Position numbers and translations under genes: made by a program. The notes below the pieces were generated by a model. The model had not been told where the DNA came from, did no database searches, and saw only the letters and a program-made list of their open reading frames with translations. 64,000 nucleotides of DNA from assembly GCA_020831965.1 (NCBI GenBank), contig JAFIFP010000008.1, forward strand, positions 1 to 64,000, given 5' to 3'. The stretch comes from Idiomarina sp. GTDB lineage: Bacteria; Pseudomonadota; Gammaproteobacteria; Enterobacterales; Alteromonadaceae. Below are positions 19,836-30,375 of the stretch, in pieces; within the stretch, counting starts at the first letter, position 1; each line of letters opens with the position of its first letter.

Positions 19836-22703
19836 TTATTCGCCGGAGAACTCAGTCCAACCGCTCACGTCCGAGAAAGGAATCTCTGAGAAACGGCTGC
19901 CCCGGAACTCAACCCGTGCCCGCGCGCGATCCGCAGAGTCGCCATCGAACATCGTGTTGAATACCTGTACTAAGTCGTCCTTCGTCATGGCATCCACAAT
20001 AGCAATCAGACGCTCGCGACGATCGAACATTGCCTCGTCACGCACCCACTCAGAACGCAACTGACCCGCTTCTTGGTTCAAGTTTTGCGGTGGTTGCTGC
20101 AATTCAGTACGAATCGACTGCTGAGTTTCAGCAAAACGTTCGTCACTCATAGTGCCGAGGTATTCACGGAAGTCTGCAACGAAGAGCTCAAACCGCTCAA
20201 TCAATGGCGCAGGACCGCGAACCGGGCTTTGAATGTAGAAGCCTAAACCCGGCAGATCCTGCAGAACCACTTGCGTAACGCCTACCGCATAACCCAGTTG
20301 TTCTTCGGTACGCAGCTGGTTAAAGAAGCGGTTGTGCATAAGCTCACGCAACATACGCACCGCCATTCCAGCTTCCATCGAACTATCGTTTAATAAGCGC
20401 ACTTCCAACGCCGCACTGTCTTCTAAACGAATGTCTTCCTGCCATGCCAGCGGGAAGTCGTTTTCAAGCGTGCGTGCTGGAGCATATTGCTGATACTGAA
20501 TCGAAGGATCAACAGGCACGTAGTTTGCTAAAGCTCGCGTCAGCGCGATAGCGTCTGCCGGCGAGTGGTTACCGAACACGAGCGCACGGATTTCGGCGCC
20601 AGCTAACAGACGCTCTCGGGCTGCTTGCAGGTCAGCCAAATCAATTGCACGTAACCGAGTGAGACGTTCTTGCTCAGTTAAGTACTCCCGTTGTGTCATC
20701 GTTTGATACGCAGGGAACAAACGCTGCAGCGGACGCTGACGACGAGTGTTTTCAATTTCACGACGCACCCGATCACGCGACTGATCCAGCTGTTCTTCAG
20801 AAGGTGCGAAGGCAATAAAACGGTCCATGACCATGCCTGCCAACTGCTGATGCTTGTCGTTAAAACCTTGCAGGCGCAACGTCATGCCACGACCACTCGA
20901 CAAACTAAAGCCGACACCGGCAATACCCGCTTCACGCGCAAAACCAGCTTCACTCAAACTGAATGAATCAATCAACAAACGTGCCGCAGTCCGTTCTTCC
21001 CAGCTTAACTCATGAGTTGGCTGATAGAACTGCACTTCAACCACGGCACGCGGCTCTTGGAAGCGACTACTGCGCTGATGCCAGAGCGACAAGCCCGGCT
21101 CATCAAGAAGAAGCGTCGGCTCTGGAGTTACTGGACCTTCCACTAAACTTAGATCTTCAGGTAACAGACGGTTCACCGCTGGCAACCCAATCGGTGCCTG
21201 TGCGGCCATAGTCAGCCATTCTCCTAAAGTTTCGTCAGAGAAGTGTTCCACACGGTAACTACCGTCGAAATAATACATCTCTTCGGTCGTTTCAACATTT
21301 GGCGCAATTACGAAAATACGCGCATTAGACGGCGACAAGGCATCGAGGATCTGACGCGTACTATCTTCGTCATAGCTGTCCATACGATACGGATGGTCAA
21401 TCACATGACGGGTTGGGTACGCTAATAAGTTTGCCGCTAAGCCACTCGCGTATTGGAAGGCTCCTTGACGACGCAAGAACTGGAACTCGTTGTTCAAAAC
21501 GGTACGCAACTCATCCACGTAAGCTTCATCAATACCGGTGTTACGCAGCATCTCGAAGTAACGGAACATCAGCCCCATCACCATTTCTTTTTGTGCGAAA
21601 CCTTGCTCAGTGAGCGAAATAGCGACCCGCATGCGGCCTGCATTGCCATAAGCTGCCGAGTCTCCAAAAGCGTTCAACGAATCAATTAAGCCGGCTTCAC
21701 GGAGCAGTGCCGCGGGCGTCCCAGGCATTTCCGACGAAATCAGGTATGACACCAAGCGCTCAGGGTTGTGACGGAAAGCGTGCTGAACATTTGGAATGGT
21801 GAAGTCCATCAACACCGTGCGCTGTTCAATCTGCGGACGGTAGTAGATAAGTTTCTGCGTATGCTCGTCGGTTACCGGCCATGCGGTAATTTCCGGCACC
21901 TCAGCGTCGAAGTTCGGAATATCCGAGAAAGCGTCCCGCGCCAATTGCTCCAGCTCGTCCAACGATAAAGCACCAATTACCGACGCCGTCATCAAGTTTG
22001 CAGAGTAATAACGCTCATAAAACTCAATCATCGTTGGCAACAGTAAGCTGTCTTCTTTGTCGCTCAGCGTTTCATTGTTACCAATTCTGAAACGCGCAAT
22101 AGGATGCTCTGGATTCAACGTAATGTTATTCAACGCAAAGAGAATAAAGCCATCATTCGCGCGCTGCATTGACCACTCTGAATGCACCGCATTCACCTCT
22201 TTTTCCACATACTCTGGGATAAAGAGTGGCGCTTTAAAGAAGTCAGAAAAGCGGTCCAACGCTTCAGGTAACGCATTGTTGTTCACTTCGAACATATAAT
22301 TGGTATGATCGTCGGCGGTGTAAGCATTGTGCATTCCGCCATGGCGAGACATGAATTCACCATATTCATCCGGATCAGGGTACTTTTCCGTACCTAGGAA
22401 CAGCATGTGCTCAAGGAAGTGAGCTAAACCCAGCTGTTCGTCCGGGTTTTGCATACTGCCTACCTGCACGGCGAGCGCAGCCGCAGACTTCTCAGTCTCT
22501 GGGTCGCTCACTAATACCACGCGTAAGCCATTCTCAAGCTCAATCGCTCGGTATTCCCGTGTATCATAGGGGCTGGTGTAAATATCAGGCTCAACTAACT
22601 CAGGCTCTGTTGTTCTAGAACAACCACTGAGGGCCAGCGACAGGGTTACGCCGACAATGGCGACCGTGCGCGCAAACGAACGTAAAGGTTTGGAGAAATT
22701 CAT
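19836..22703 (-). CDS. Pitrilysin-like M16 zinc metalloprotease, lipoprotein
   Basis: A 955-residue insulinase-family peptidase. The signal peptide ends in the lipobox LSGCS (Cys28), so it should be lipid-anchored in the cell envelope. The inverted zinc motif is HFLEH (95-99), with a third ligand Glu downstream in EKEVNAVHSEW. The second, inactive M16 half and the C-terminal domain (EEQLGYAVGV) complete a protease III-like layout. The start at 22703 is favoured by GGA 8 bp upstream; ATG 22709 is also possible. Role: degradation of oligopeptides, by family. It overlaps no neighbour and has a terminator. Confidence 0.92.
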   Translation of the reverse strand: MNFSKPLRSFARTVAIVGVTLSLALSGCSRTTEPELVEPDIYTSPYDTREYRAIELENGLRVVLVSDPETEKSAAALAVQVGSMQNPDEQLGLAHFLEHMLFLGTEKYPDPDEYGEFMSRHGGMHNAYTADDHTNYMFEVNNNALPEALDRFSDFFKAPLFIPEYVEKEVNAVHSEWSMQRANDGFILFALNNITLNPEHPIARFRIGNNETLSDKEDSLLLPTMIEFYERYYSANLMTASVIGALSLDELEQLARDAFSDIPNFDAEVPEITAWPVTDEHTQKLIYYRPQIEQRTVLMDFTIPNVQHAFRHNPERLVSYLISSEMPGTPAALLREAGLIDSLNAFGDSAAYGNAGRMRVAISLTEQGFAQKEMVMGLMFRYFEMLRNTGIDEAYVDELRTVLNNEFQFLRRQGAFQYASGLAANLLAYPTRHVIDHPYRMDSYDEDSTRQILDALSPSNARIFVIAPNVETTEEMYYFDGSYRVEHFSDETLGEWLTMAAQAPIGLPAVNRLLPEDLSLVEGPVTPEPTLLLDEPGLSLWHQRSSRFQEPRAVVEVQFYQPTHELSWEERTAARLLIDSFSLSEAGFAREAGIAGVGFSLSSGRGMTLRLQGFNDKHQQLAGMVMDRFIAFAPSEEQLDQSRDRVRREIENTRRQRPLQRLFPAYQTMTQREYLTEQERLTRLRAIDLADLQAARERLLAGAEIRALVFGNHSPADAIALTRALANYVPVDPSIQYQQYAPARTLENDFPLAWQEDIRLEDSAALEVRLLNDSSMEAGMAVRMLRELMHNRFFNQLRTEEQLGYAVGVTQVVLQDLPGLGFYIQSPVRGPAPLIERFELFVADFREYLGTMSDERFAETQQSIRTELQQPPQNLNQEAGQLRSEWVRDEAMFDRRERLIAIVDAMTKDDLVQVFNTMFDGDSADRARARVEFRGSRFSEIPFSDVSGWTEFSGE

Positions 22704-22740
22704 AGTCATGTTCCATCGACCAAAAAATGAGCCTTCGATT

Positions 22741-23757
22741 ATGCTACCCCGCGACGCATGGCGCAATGATTCATCTTCACAGAACACAGCCTTTGTACCG
22801 CATCCTCTGGTGACCAGTAGTCACTTACAGACATTATGGTCTCGCTTAGCGCGTTATCAACCCCTCGCAACGACCTATCGAAGTACTCTTGATACGCCCG
22901 ACGGTGACTTCCTAGACCTGTCTTGGAATCGCCCCTTGAATGAAATCACTCAGAGTATTCGGCCTTTGCTGGTGATTTTTCATGGACTTGAAGGGAGTGC
23001 CGAGTCTGCCTACGCCGATCAACTTTTGCTCTCGGCAGCAAACCTTGAACTTGATGCCGTAGTGATGCACTTTCGCAGCTGTTCAGGGCGCTTAAATCGC
23101 ACAGCGCGTGCCTATCATTCTGGCGAAACCGAGGACCCGCGCTTTTTCTGCCATTGGTTAATGCAAACTATGCCTCAGAAGTTACTTTTTGCCACGGGCT
23201 TTAGCTTAGGTGGCAACATGCTGGTGAAGTTGCTTGCCGAATCCCCTGAGTTACCCATCGGGGCTGCTGCCGTTGTTTCTGCTCCCTTAGCGCTAGGCCC
23301 CAGTTCGCGCCGCATGAATCAAGGCTTCTCAAAGTTGTATCGCAATCACCTACTGACCAGCTTGAAGCAGAAAACCCGAATTAAATTAGAGCAGGGCCAA
23401 CTGCGCCCAACCGTTACATTGAGTGTCGAAGCGTTGATGGCGATTGATGATTTCCCGGAATTTGACGACGCTATTACTTCTCCGTTACATGGTTTCCAAG
23501 GCGCTGAAGACTATTACACGCGCTGCAGTGGCAAACAATTTCTCACCGATGTGCGCACTCCATTACTCTTAATTCATGCCGCCGATGACCCGCTCACGGA
23601 CGCAGAATGTATTCCTACTGCCCAAGAGATGAGTTCCCACGTACACTATGAATTATTCCAGCGCGGTGGCCACGTTGGCTTTATTACCTCAAGTCGTGGT
23701 CGGCCGATTCCATGGTTACCGGGGCGACTAATGGCCTGGTTCCAGCAATTTCGCTAA
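22741..23757 (+). CDS. yheT: YheT family alpha/beta hydrolase
   Basis: A putative esterase of the YheT/UPF0017 family. Visible features are the oxyanion-region motif [10 protein letters not shown], the nucleophile elbow [11 protein letters not shown], a late Asp in [15 protein letters not shown] and the catalytic His in QRGGHVGFI. The start MLPRDAWRN gives 338 residues and a head length like E. coli YheT before [14 protein letters not shown]. Longer starts would overlap the divergent M16 gene. It is followed by yheU 14 bp downstream, as in E. coli. Confidence 0.9.
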   Translation: MLPRDAWRNDSSSQNTAFVPHPLVTSSHLQTLWSRLARYQPLATTYRSTLDTPDGDFLDLSWNRPLNEITQSIRPLLVIFHGLEGSAESAYADQLLLSAANLELDAVVMHFRSCSGRLNRTARAYHSGETEDPRFFCHWLMQTMPQKLLFATGFSLGGNMLVKLLAESPELPIGAAAVVSAPLALGPSSRRMNQGFSKLYRNHLLTSLKQKTRIKLEQGQLRPTVTLSVEALMAIDDFPEFDDAITSPLHGFQGAEDYYTRCSGKQFLTDVRTPLLLIHAADDPLTDAECIPTAQEMSSHVHYELFQRGGHVGFITSSRGRPIPWLPGRLMAWFQQFR

Positions 23758-23771
23758 GAGAGATACCCATT

Positions 23772-24050
23772 ATGCAGATTCCATGGCAGCAGATTGACCC
23801 CGAGACCTTGCGCGGCCTGATTGAGCATTTTGTTTTGCGCGAAGGCACCGATTACGGTGAAGAAGAGCGTAGCCTTGAAGAAAAAGTTGCCGACGTTGAA
23901 GCGCAGTTACGTCGTGGTGAAGCCGTAGTCGTGTGGTCTGAGTTACATGAAAGCGTGAACATTATGGCCGCAGACGCGGTCGGCGCAGCAACTGAAGAAG
24001 CGCCCGCAGCATCAGCTGACTTCGGCGATCTGGATCAACGCGAGGATTGA
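23772..24050 (+). CDS. yheU: YheU family protein (UPF0270)
   Basis: A small protein of unknown function. [20 protein letters not shown] and [12 protein letters not shown] match E. coli YheU closely. At 92 residues it is about 20 longer than the E. coli protein because of an Ala/Glu/Asp-rich tail after SVNIMAADA. The start follows AGAGAG. The 3' end overlaps the convergent cysQ gene by 16 bp. Confidence 0.9.
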   Translation: MQIPWQQIDPETLRGLIEHFVLREGTDYGEEERSLEEKVADVEAQLRRGEAVVVWSELHESVNIMAADAVGAATEEAPAASADFGDLDQRED

Positions 24051-24886
24051 AGTCCGCCCGGCAAGAGCGCTTGCCAATCGATGCGCGGGTCGCCTAAAAC
24101 CAGGAAGTTTGGATTAACGGGCGACGCGGTATGGTTATATCGCAGCGGACGGAAAGCTTCGTCAGTCAGACTACCGCCTGCTTCCTCTACCAGAACCTGC
24201 GCGGCGGCAGTATCCCATTCCCCTGTTTCGCCCACTCGGACAAAGCAATCAGCGGACCCTTCCGCGACTAAACAGGACTTCAGGGCACAACTCCCCGTTT
24301 GGATTTGCATGATTTCACGTTCGCCGCTCACCATTCGCGAAAGAATACGGTCGGCGGGTTGGCGGCGACTCAGCGCAATGGTGATGGGACCAGTAGCCGG
24401 CTGCTCAAGCCGCCGTACTGAAATATTCTCATGGCGATTATTGGCAATACGCCACGCACCTTGACCCCGCACCGCATAATACAGCGCATCTTGAGCCGGC
24501 CAATAGATCACACCTAGCTCGGGCCGGTCGCCCCGAATCAGCGCGATACTCACAGCAAAGTCACCACTGCCGTGAATAAATTCTTGCGTACCATCAAGCG
24601 GATCTACTAGCCAGTAATGTTCCCAACGGCGCCGAACATGCCAAGGCACGAGTGCTTCTTCCGTTAAAATGGGGACATCGGGCGTCGCTTGACTCAGTAA
24701 TTCCGTAATACGATCGCTGGCTGCGAAATCCACCGATGTAACTGGTGACTCATCGGCCTTGTGCTCAACGCTGAAATTGCCTTCCTTTTGCATACCGAGA
24801 ATAAGATCACCCGCTTCTATGGCAACCTGCTGAGCGTGTTCCACCAAATTCGCTAAGTGCTCTGGACTCCAAATACCTAAGGTCAT
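24035..24886 (-). CDS. cysQ: 3'(2'),5'-bisphosphate nucleotidase CysQ
   Basis: Hydrolyses 3'-phosphoadenosine 5'-phosphate left over from sulfate assimilation and sulfotransfer. The 283-residue inositol-monophosphatase-fold protein has the metal-binding motif [14 protein letters not shown] and the second Asp motif [17 protein letters not shown]. It overlaps nudE as ATGA (4 bp) and is translated after it. No cys genes are in the window. Confidence 0.93.
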   Translation of the reverse strand: MTLGIWSPEHLANLVEHAQQVAIEAGDLILGMQKEGNFSVEHKADESPVTSVDFAASDRITELLSQATPDVPILTEEALVPWHVRRRWEHYWLVDPLDGTQEFIHGSGDFAVSIALIRGDRPELGVIYWPAQDALYYAVRGQGAWRIANNRHENISVRRLEQPATGPITIALSRRQPADRILSRMVSGEREIMQIQTGSCALKSCLVAEGSADCFVRVGETGEWDTAAAQVLVEEAGGSLTDEAFRPLRYNHTASPVNPNFLVLGDPRIDWQALLPGGLQSSR

Positions 24887-25443
24887 TTTGCCCCTCCTTG
24901 CGCAAGCCAGCGTTGCACGAGCAACAATGCGGCCACACTGCGCGCCTCCGTAAAATCCGGTTGTGCCAGCAGCTCATCAATAGCGCTGAGTTTCCAAGGC
25001 ACTACTTCTAAGGGTTCAGGTTCATCGCCTTCAAGTCTTTCGGGGTAAAGGTCACGCCCAATAAAAAGGGTCATAGTGGCAGAGAAAAATGCGGGAGCCA
25101 TCGTGACAGATTTTAATGCGGTCAGCTCGCGCGCGCCGAAGCCAATTTCTTCTTTCAGCTCACGCACTGCGGCTTCTTCCGGTGTTTCACCCGGATCGAT
25201 TAAACCTTTGGGAAATCCTAATTGGTAGTTGTGCAGGCCAGCAGCATATTCACGGACCAACAGCATGGTGTCCTCATCTTGCATGGGGACCACTAAAACT
25301 GCGCCGCGCCCACTTCCCTGCATGCGTTCATATTGCCGCAATACACCATTGCTAAACTTTAAGTCGACGGCCTCAATGCGGAGGAGGCGACTTTTCGCTA
25401 CAATCTGACGGGAGAGAATGGTTGGGATTTGCTTTCCGGCCAT
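24883..25443 (-). CDS. nudE: ADP compounds hydrolase NudE
   Basis: A Nudix hydrolase acting on ADP-ribose, NADH and Ap(n)A-type nucleotides. The 186-residue protein has the Nudix box with GLIDPGETPEEAAVRE followed by LKEEIGFGA, fitting the Gx5Ex7REUxEExGU pattern. It is the first gene of a two-gene unit with cysQ, and diverges from yrfG as in enterics. Confidence 0.93.
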   Translation of the reverse strand: MAGKQIPTILSRQIVAKSRLLRIEAVDLKFSNGVLRQYERMQGSGRGAVLVVPMQDEDTMLLVREYAAGLHNYQLGFPKGLIDPGETPEEAAVRELKEEIGFGARELTALKSVTMAPAFFSATMTLFIGRDLYPERLEGDEPEPLEVVPWKLSAIDELLAQPDFTEARSVAALLLVQRWLAQGGAK

Positions 25444-25509
25444 AGTACTTCTGCTTTTGTTCCATCGACGACTTAACCATACACCATAACGAAAGGAACG
25501 GAAAACCCT

Positions 25510-26166
25510 ATGCTCGATTGGTCCAAGATAGACACTGTGTTACTCGATATGGATGGCACATTGCTTGACCTGCATTACGACAATCATTTTTGGTTAGAGT
25601 ATTTGCCCGAATGCTACGCAAAGCACCATGCAGTAAGCGCCGAAGAAGCGGCACAAAGGCTGCAAACCGAGTTCGCGCGCGTTGCTGGAACACTGAATTG
25701 GTACTGTCTCGATTATTGGCAAACTACCCTTGCCTTGCCGATCCGTGAACTCAAAGAACACACTATAGAGCGCATTCGCTATCGTCCGGATGCTCCGAAG
25801 TTCCTTGATGACCTGAGAGCTGCGGGCAAGCAGGTCGCCCTGATTACGAATGCGCATCCTGATGCACTGGCACTAAAGAATCGCTTCACGGATCTTGCCG
25901 AGCGCTGCGCGCTGCAATTTTCTACCCATGAGTTTGGTTACTGCAAAGAGTTTCAAGAGCTCTGGCAAGGCTTACAGGCAACCTATCACTTTGACCCGGC
26001 GCGGACCTTATTCGTCGACGACGGGGAGCATATTCTGGATAGCGCTCGTGACTTCGGTATTGCCCACACATTAGGAATTCGGCGACCGGATAGTCAGCAA
26101 CCGGATAAAACATTTAGTCGGCACCTGTCGGTGACGCGCTTCGATGAGCTCCCGCCACTTTCCTGA
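25510..26166 (+). CDS. yrfG: GMP/IMP nucleotidase YrfG (HAD family)
   Basis: A HAD phosphatase that dephosphorylates purine mononucleotides. The 218-residue protein has motif I DTVLLDMDGTLLDL, motif II ALITNAHPD and motif IV FVDDGEHILDSA, with a helical cap. It diverges from nudE across 66 bp; this pairing is conserved in gammaproteobacteria. Confidence 0.92.
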   Translation: MLDWSKIDTVLLDMDGTLLDLHYDNHFWLEYLPECYAKHHAVSAEEAAQRLQTEFARVAGTLNWYCLDYWQTTLALPIRELKEHTIERIRYRPDAPKFLDDLRAAGKQVALITNAHPDALALKNRFTDLAERCALQFSTHEFGYCKEFQELWQGLQATYHFDPARTLFVDDGEHILDSARDFGIAHTLGIRRPDSQQPDKTFSRHLSVTRFDELPPLS

Positions 26167-26217
26167 TTGCACAATTGCATCTATTCTATATACCTGAATT
26201 TTAAGTAGGAAATGGAC

Positions 26218-27648
26218 ATGGCCAAAGGGCAAAAGGCACGCAAAGAGAACATTGCCGCTGAATTTGACAGCATCGTGATTGGCTCAGGGCCGGCGGGCGA
26301 AGGTGCGGCAATGATGCTCGCGAAGCGCAAGCAGAATGTCGCTATTATTGAGGCCTACCCGCGGTTGGGCGGTGGTTGTACCCATTGGGGTACTATTCCG
26401 TCGAAGGCCTTGCGCCATTCCGTCAGCCGTTTAGTGGAATACAACGCGAGTCCCTTGTTTAAGCAGGACCAAATGCCCTTGCGCTTAACCTTCTCAGAGA
26501 TTTTGCGCCATGCGGAGAGCGTCATTCGCAAGCAAGTGTCATTGCGCAGCTCGTTTTACGTGCGCAACGAGGTGACCGTCATTCACGGTGAAGCCAATTT
26601 TGTGGACGAACACCACCTCGAAATACGCAAACCCGATGGCTCGATTGAGTTACTGAAAACCAAGAATGTCGTGATCGCCACCGGCTCTCGTCCTTATCGG
26701 CCCCCTAATGTGGACTTCAGTCACCCTCGCATTTATGACTCAGATACAGTGTTATCGCTGAAGCATGATCCCCGTACCATCATCATTTACGGAGCGGGTG
26801 TTATCGGCTGTGAGTATGCCAGTATTTTCCGTGGCTTAGGCGTGAAAGTCGATCTCATTAACACCCGCGATCGCCTACTCTCATTCTTGGATACCGAGAT
26901 TTCCGATGCCCTGAGTTATCACTTGCGTAATAGCGGTGTGGTGATCCGTCATGGTGAAGAATTTCAGAGTGTTGAAGGACGCGAAGACGGCGTCGTGATG
27001 ACGACGCAGTCAGGCAAGCGCATGTTTGCCGATTGCATTCTGCTCGCCAATGGTCGCTCGGGCAACATTGAGAAACTGAAAGTCGAAAACATTGGTCTCG
27101 AACCCAACTACCGAGGCCAGCTTGTAGTTGACTCGAACTATCGGACGTCGGTGCCCAATGTCTATGCCGTTGGCGATATTATAGGTTACCCCAGCCTTGC
27201 CAGTGCGGCCTATGACCAAGGCCGGATCGCCGCCATGGCGGTACTTGATGGCAGTTGTGAGAGTAAGCTGGTGTCGGACATTCCAACCGGCATTTATACC
27301 ATTCCAGAAATCAGCTCGGTGGGCGCGAGCGAAGAACAACTCACCCAAGACAATATTCCTTATGAAGTAGGTCGCGCTCAGTTCAAACACTTAGCTCGGG
27401 CGCAAATTGCTGACAGCCATGTGGGCTGCCTTAAACTTATTTTCCATCGTGAAACGAAAGAAATTTTGGGAATTCATTGTTTTGGTGAGCGTGCTTCAGA
27501 AATCATTCACATCGGTCAGGCCATCATGGAGCAGAAGAATGGTGGGAACACGGTGGAGTATTTTGTGAATACCACCTTTAACTACCCCACTATGGCAGAA
27601 GCCTATCGCGTTGCAGCACTGAATGGGTTGAACCGACTGGCGCCCTGA
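26218..27648 (+). CDS. sthA: Soluble pyridine nucleotide transhydrogenase
   Basis: An FAD flavoprotein that moves reducing equivalents between NADPH and NAD+. The 476-residue protein has the FAD motif [14 protein letters not shown], the segment [17 protein letters not shown] (with one Cys, lacking the second redox Cys of related disulfide reductases, as expected for SthA), and the NAD motif [17 protein letters not shown]. The start at 26218 is preferred because TAGGA lies 7 bp upstream; the ATG at 26212 is too close to it. Confidence 0.96.
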   Translation: MAKGQKARKENIAAEFDSIVIGSGPAGEGAAMMLAKRKQNVAIIEAYPRLGGGCTHWGTIPSKALRHSVSRLVEYNASPLFKQDQMPLRLTFSEILRHAESVIRKQVSLRSSFYVRNEVTVIHGEANFVDEHHLEIRKPDGSIELLKTKNVVIATGSRPYRPPNVDFSHPRIYDSDTVLSLKHDPRTIIIYGAGVIGCEYASIFRGLGVKVDLINTRDRLLSFLDTEISDALSYHLRNSGVVIRHGEEFQSVEGREDGVVMTTQSGKRMFADCILLANGRSGNIEKLKVENIGLEPNYRGQLVVDSNYRTSVPNVYAVGDIIGYPSLASAAYDQGRIAAMAVLDGSCESKLVSDIPTGIYTIPEISSVGASEEQLTQDNIPYEVGRAQFKHLARAQIADSHVGCLKLIFHRETKEILGIHCFGERASEIIHIGQAIMEQKNGGNTVEYFVNTTFNYPTMAEAYRVAALNGLNRLAP

Positions 27649-27681
27649 TCTGCATACACGTGAAGCTTGATACCTAAATTG

Positions 27682-28989
27682 TTACACCTGGTCCCGACGC
27701 GCTGGCAATGTCACTTTAATCTGCAGCCCGCCGTCGGGCGCATTGCGCGCTTCCACGTCACCCTGATGTAGCTCCACAAAGCGTAGTACTATCGCGAGCC
27801 CCAAGCCGGAGCCTTCACCGCCCCGTGCTGTATCGCCTTGGGTAAAGGGCTCGAACATTTCCTCCAAGCGTTCCTCGGGAATTCCTTTGCCATGGTCGCG
27901 TACTTCAAACCAAATGCCAGCACCGCGTGGCAAGCGTCCCGAACGAATGACCACGGGCAGCCCACCGTAACGGCGCGCATTAACGACCAAATTTGTTAAA
28001 ATTCGTTTCACCGCAGTGGGCTGCATCGGAATCGCGGGTACTTTGTTGTCGAGATCCAGTTCTATACGATCGTCTTCGGTGTATTCGCTGGTCAGCACAA
28101 CGTCGTGAATCAGTTCATTCACGTTAGTGTTTTCAAACTCCCCCACTTCGCGTGAGCGGACAAAGTCGACGAACTGATCAATGATAGAGTTCATGTCGTC
28201 AATGTCATGCACAATGCCTTCGCACAACGCATCCTCTTTGTCCGACATCATTTCCGCCGCAAGGCGAATGCGTGTAAGGGGCGTGCGTAGGTCGTGGGAA
28301 ATACCGGCCAACAGCATGGTTCTGTCTTTCTCAAGCTGGTGAATACCGCGCGCCATGCGGTTAAAGGCCCGCGTCACGTTCGCAATTTCGGTAGCGCCTC
28401 TTTCCGGCAATGGCCCATCATATATGCCACGGCCAATGTCGAGCGCCGCCCGTTGTAAACGCTTGAGGGGTTGGTTCAACCAGCGCGCAAACCACGCACC
28501 ACCGATCACACTCAATAAGCCAATCAACACAAGATAAAATAGCAGGGGTGAGAATTGCCCTTCCTCGAGGCCGGTCAGACGTAAACGGTACCAATCGGAG
28601 TCGCCTTCAATTTGCACCCACACCGACATGGCTTCGGTCTGCGCCAAGCGCAATTGCACATTGCGGTCTAATACCCGAGCAAGCTCGGCAGACAGAAAAC
28701 GGTAGTGAATAGCATCCTGCACGCCTTCACGTTGTGCTTGCGCTGGGTCGAGCCGTTCTAAACCCGAAACTTGGCTGTATTGTGCAGCGAGCGCTTCGCC
28801 ATCGTCTTGCGAGCGCACAAATTCATAGGCCTGAATTTGACGGCCTACGAGGAAGCTTAATTGTTGCACGCTCGGCTTGACCACATAAAGGGTGATCATC
28901 ACGTAGGACACGGCCTGATTCACCACCAAGATAAGGGCAATCAGGCCAATAGTGCGAGCAAAGGCTGTACGAGGTAAGAATTGAAACAT
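27682..28989 (-). CDS. envZ: Osmosensor histidine kinase EnvZ
   Basis: An inner-membrane sensor kinase paired with OmpR. The 435-residue protein has an N-terminal membrane helix (about 13-36), a periplasmic sensor domain, a second helix (about 150-168), HAMP, the phosphoacceptor His232 in [15 protein letters not shown], the N box [12 protein letters not shown], and G boxes DHGKGIPEE and GSGLGLAIV. Its ATG directly abuts the ompR stop, so expression is coupled. Confidence 0.95.
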   Translation of the reverse strand: MFQFLPRTAFARTIGLIALILVVNQAVSYVMITLYVVKPSVQQLSFLVGRQIQAYEFVRSQDDGEALAAQYSQVSGLERLDPAQAQREGVQDAIHYRFLSAELARVLDRNVQLRLAQTEAMSVWVQIEGDSDWYRLRLTGLEEGQFSPLLFYLVLIGLLSVIGGAWFARWLNQPLKRLQRAALDIGRGIYDGPLPERGATEIANVTRAFNRMARGIHQLEKDRTMLLAGISHDLRTPLTRIRLAAEMMSDKEDALCEGIVHDIDDMNSIIDQFVDFVRSREVGEFENTNVNELIHDVVLTSEYTEDDRIELDLDNKVPAIPMQPTAVKRILTNLVVNARRYGGLPVVIRSGRLPRGAGIWFEVRDHGKGIPEERLEEMFEPFTQGDTARGGEGSGLGLAIVLRFVELHQGDVEARNAPDGGLQIKVTLPARRDQV

Positions 28990-29715
28990 TTAGCTGCGCG
29001 CGGCACCGTCGGGTACAAACACGTAGCCGAGTCCCCAAACGGTTTGTAAATAACGTGGATTGGCCGGATCACATTCCACAATACGACGCAGCCGCGAGAC
29101 TTGTACGTCGATGCTTCGCTCCATGGCGCTGTAATCACGCCCGCGAGCCAGATGCATTAACTTGTCACGGGATAAAGGTTCCCGGGGATGACTGACCAGC
29201 GCTTTCAATACGGCAAACTCACCGCTGGTGAGATTGATCACTTCTTCATTCCGACGCAGTTCACGGGTTCCCATGTTGAACCAGAACTCACCGAACTCCA
29301 CGACCTTCTCTTCGCTACTTGGCGCACCGGGTGCTTCACGCGTTTGCCGTCTGAGGACGGCTTTAATGCGCGCCAGTAATTCACGTGGATTGAAGGGCTT
29401 TGGCATATAGTCATCCGCACCCACTTCTAAACCAATGATGCGGTCTACTTCATCGCCTTTTGCCGTCAACATAATGATTGGCAATGAATGCTCTTTCTGA
29501 CGCAAACGCTTACAAATTGAGATGCCGTCTTCGCCCGGAAGCATGAGATCCAGGACCATTAAATGGAACGTTTCACGAGCGAGTAAGCGATCCATTTGAG
29601 TGCTATCGGCTACAGCACGCACCTGAAAACCCTGTTCGACAAGGTAACGCTCAAGCAAGGAGCGCAGCCGGAGGTCGTCATCAACCACTAATATGCGATA
29701 GGGCGCTTCGTTCAT
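28990..29715 (-). CDS. ompR: Response regulator OmpR
   Basis: A transcription factor that controls porins and osmotic responses. The 241-residue protein has a receiver domain with acidic pocket VVDDD, phospho-acceptor Asp56 in LMVLDLMLPG and conserved Lys in MLTAKGDE, then a winged-helix DNA-binding domain ending RYLQTVWGLGYVF. The start at 29715 follows GAGG 7 bp upstream; a longer frame to 29736 is less likely. Confidence 0.96.
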   Translation of the reverse strand: MNEAPYRILVVDDDLRLRSLLERYLVEQGFQVRAVADSTQMDRLLARETFHLMVLDLMLPGEDGISICKRLRQKEHSLPIIMLTAKGDEVDRIIGLEVGADDYMPKPFNPRELLARIKAVLRRQTREAPGAPSSEEKVVEFGEFWFNMGTRELRRNEEVINLTSGEFAVLKALVSHPREPLSRDKLMHLARGRDYSAMERSIDVQVSRLRRIVECDPANPRYLQTVWGLGYVFVPDGAARS

Positions 29716-29802
29716 GGGTGTCCTCATGTTGGGCAATTTTTAACGGACTTCAGTTTAGAGTGCATGGGCTCTAAAGCCAACGTGCAATTGTTACCGAGTA
29801 TT

Positions 29803-30276
29803 TCACTCTTGATAAACGATGGAATTAATAAACCAAGTATGCCGCCCCGTTGGGGTTTGCACCTGACATTCATCGTCGACTTCTTTCTTGAGCAATGCAC
29901 GAGCCATCGGCGAGTCGATAGAAATGTAGTCGTTGCGCCCATAAATTTCGTCCGGTCCGACAATCCGAAAGCGCCGCGTTTCGCCTTGCTCATTCTCGAT
30001 CTCAACCCAAGCCCCAAAGAATACACGCCCCTCTTGCTGGGGCGAGTAGTCCACAACCTGTATCGACTCGAGACGTTTGCGTAAGTAACGGACGCGCCGG
30101 TCGATTTCACGTAAACGCTTTTTGTTATATTGGTAATCCGCGTTCTCGCTACGGTCGCCTAAGCTCGCCGCCCAACTCACCTTCTTGGTAGTTTCGGGGC
30201 GCTCGATACGCCATAACTGATGCAACTCTGCTTCAAGTCGCTGAACCCCTTCCCGGGTAATTAAATTGGTTTTCAT
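29803..30276 (-). CDS. greB: Transcript cleavage factor GreB
   Basis: Binds RNA polymerase's secondary channel and stimulates cleavage of backtracked RNA. The 157-residue protein has the N-terminal coiled coil with the tip acidic pair in GDRSENADYQYNKKRLREIDRR and a C-terminal FKBP-like domain with GRNDYISIDSPMARALL. The start MKTNLITREG aligns with GreB; the frame extends 10 codons further but overlaps the presumed promoter. In E. coli greB is divergent from ompR; here both lie on the same strand. Confidence 0.95.
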   Translation of the reverse strand: MKTNLITREGVQRLEAELHQLWRIERPETTKKVSWAASLGDRSENADYQYNKKRLREIDRRVRYLRKRLESIQVVDYSPQQEGRVFFGAWVEIENEQGETRRFRIVGPDEIYGRNDYISIDSPMARALLKKEVDDECQVQTPTGRHTWFINSIVYQE

Positions 30277-30375
30277 TCGACTTGCCGTTATCTCATGGAA
30301 TTTCATCTCAACAGACTGGAAATTATACGGAGAACAGGGTTTGATGGCATTACCTTTATAAACAGGAGTTTTACC

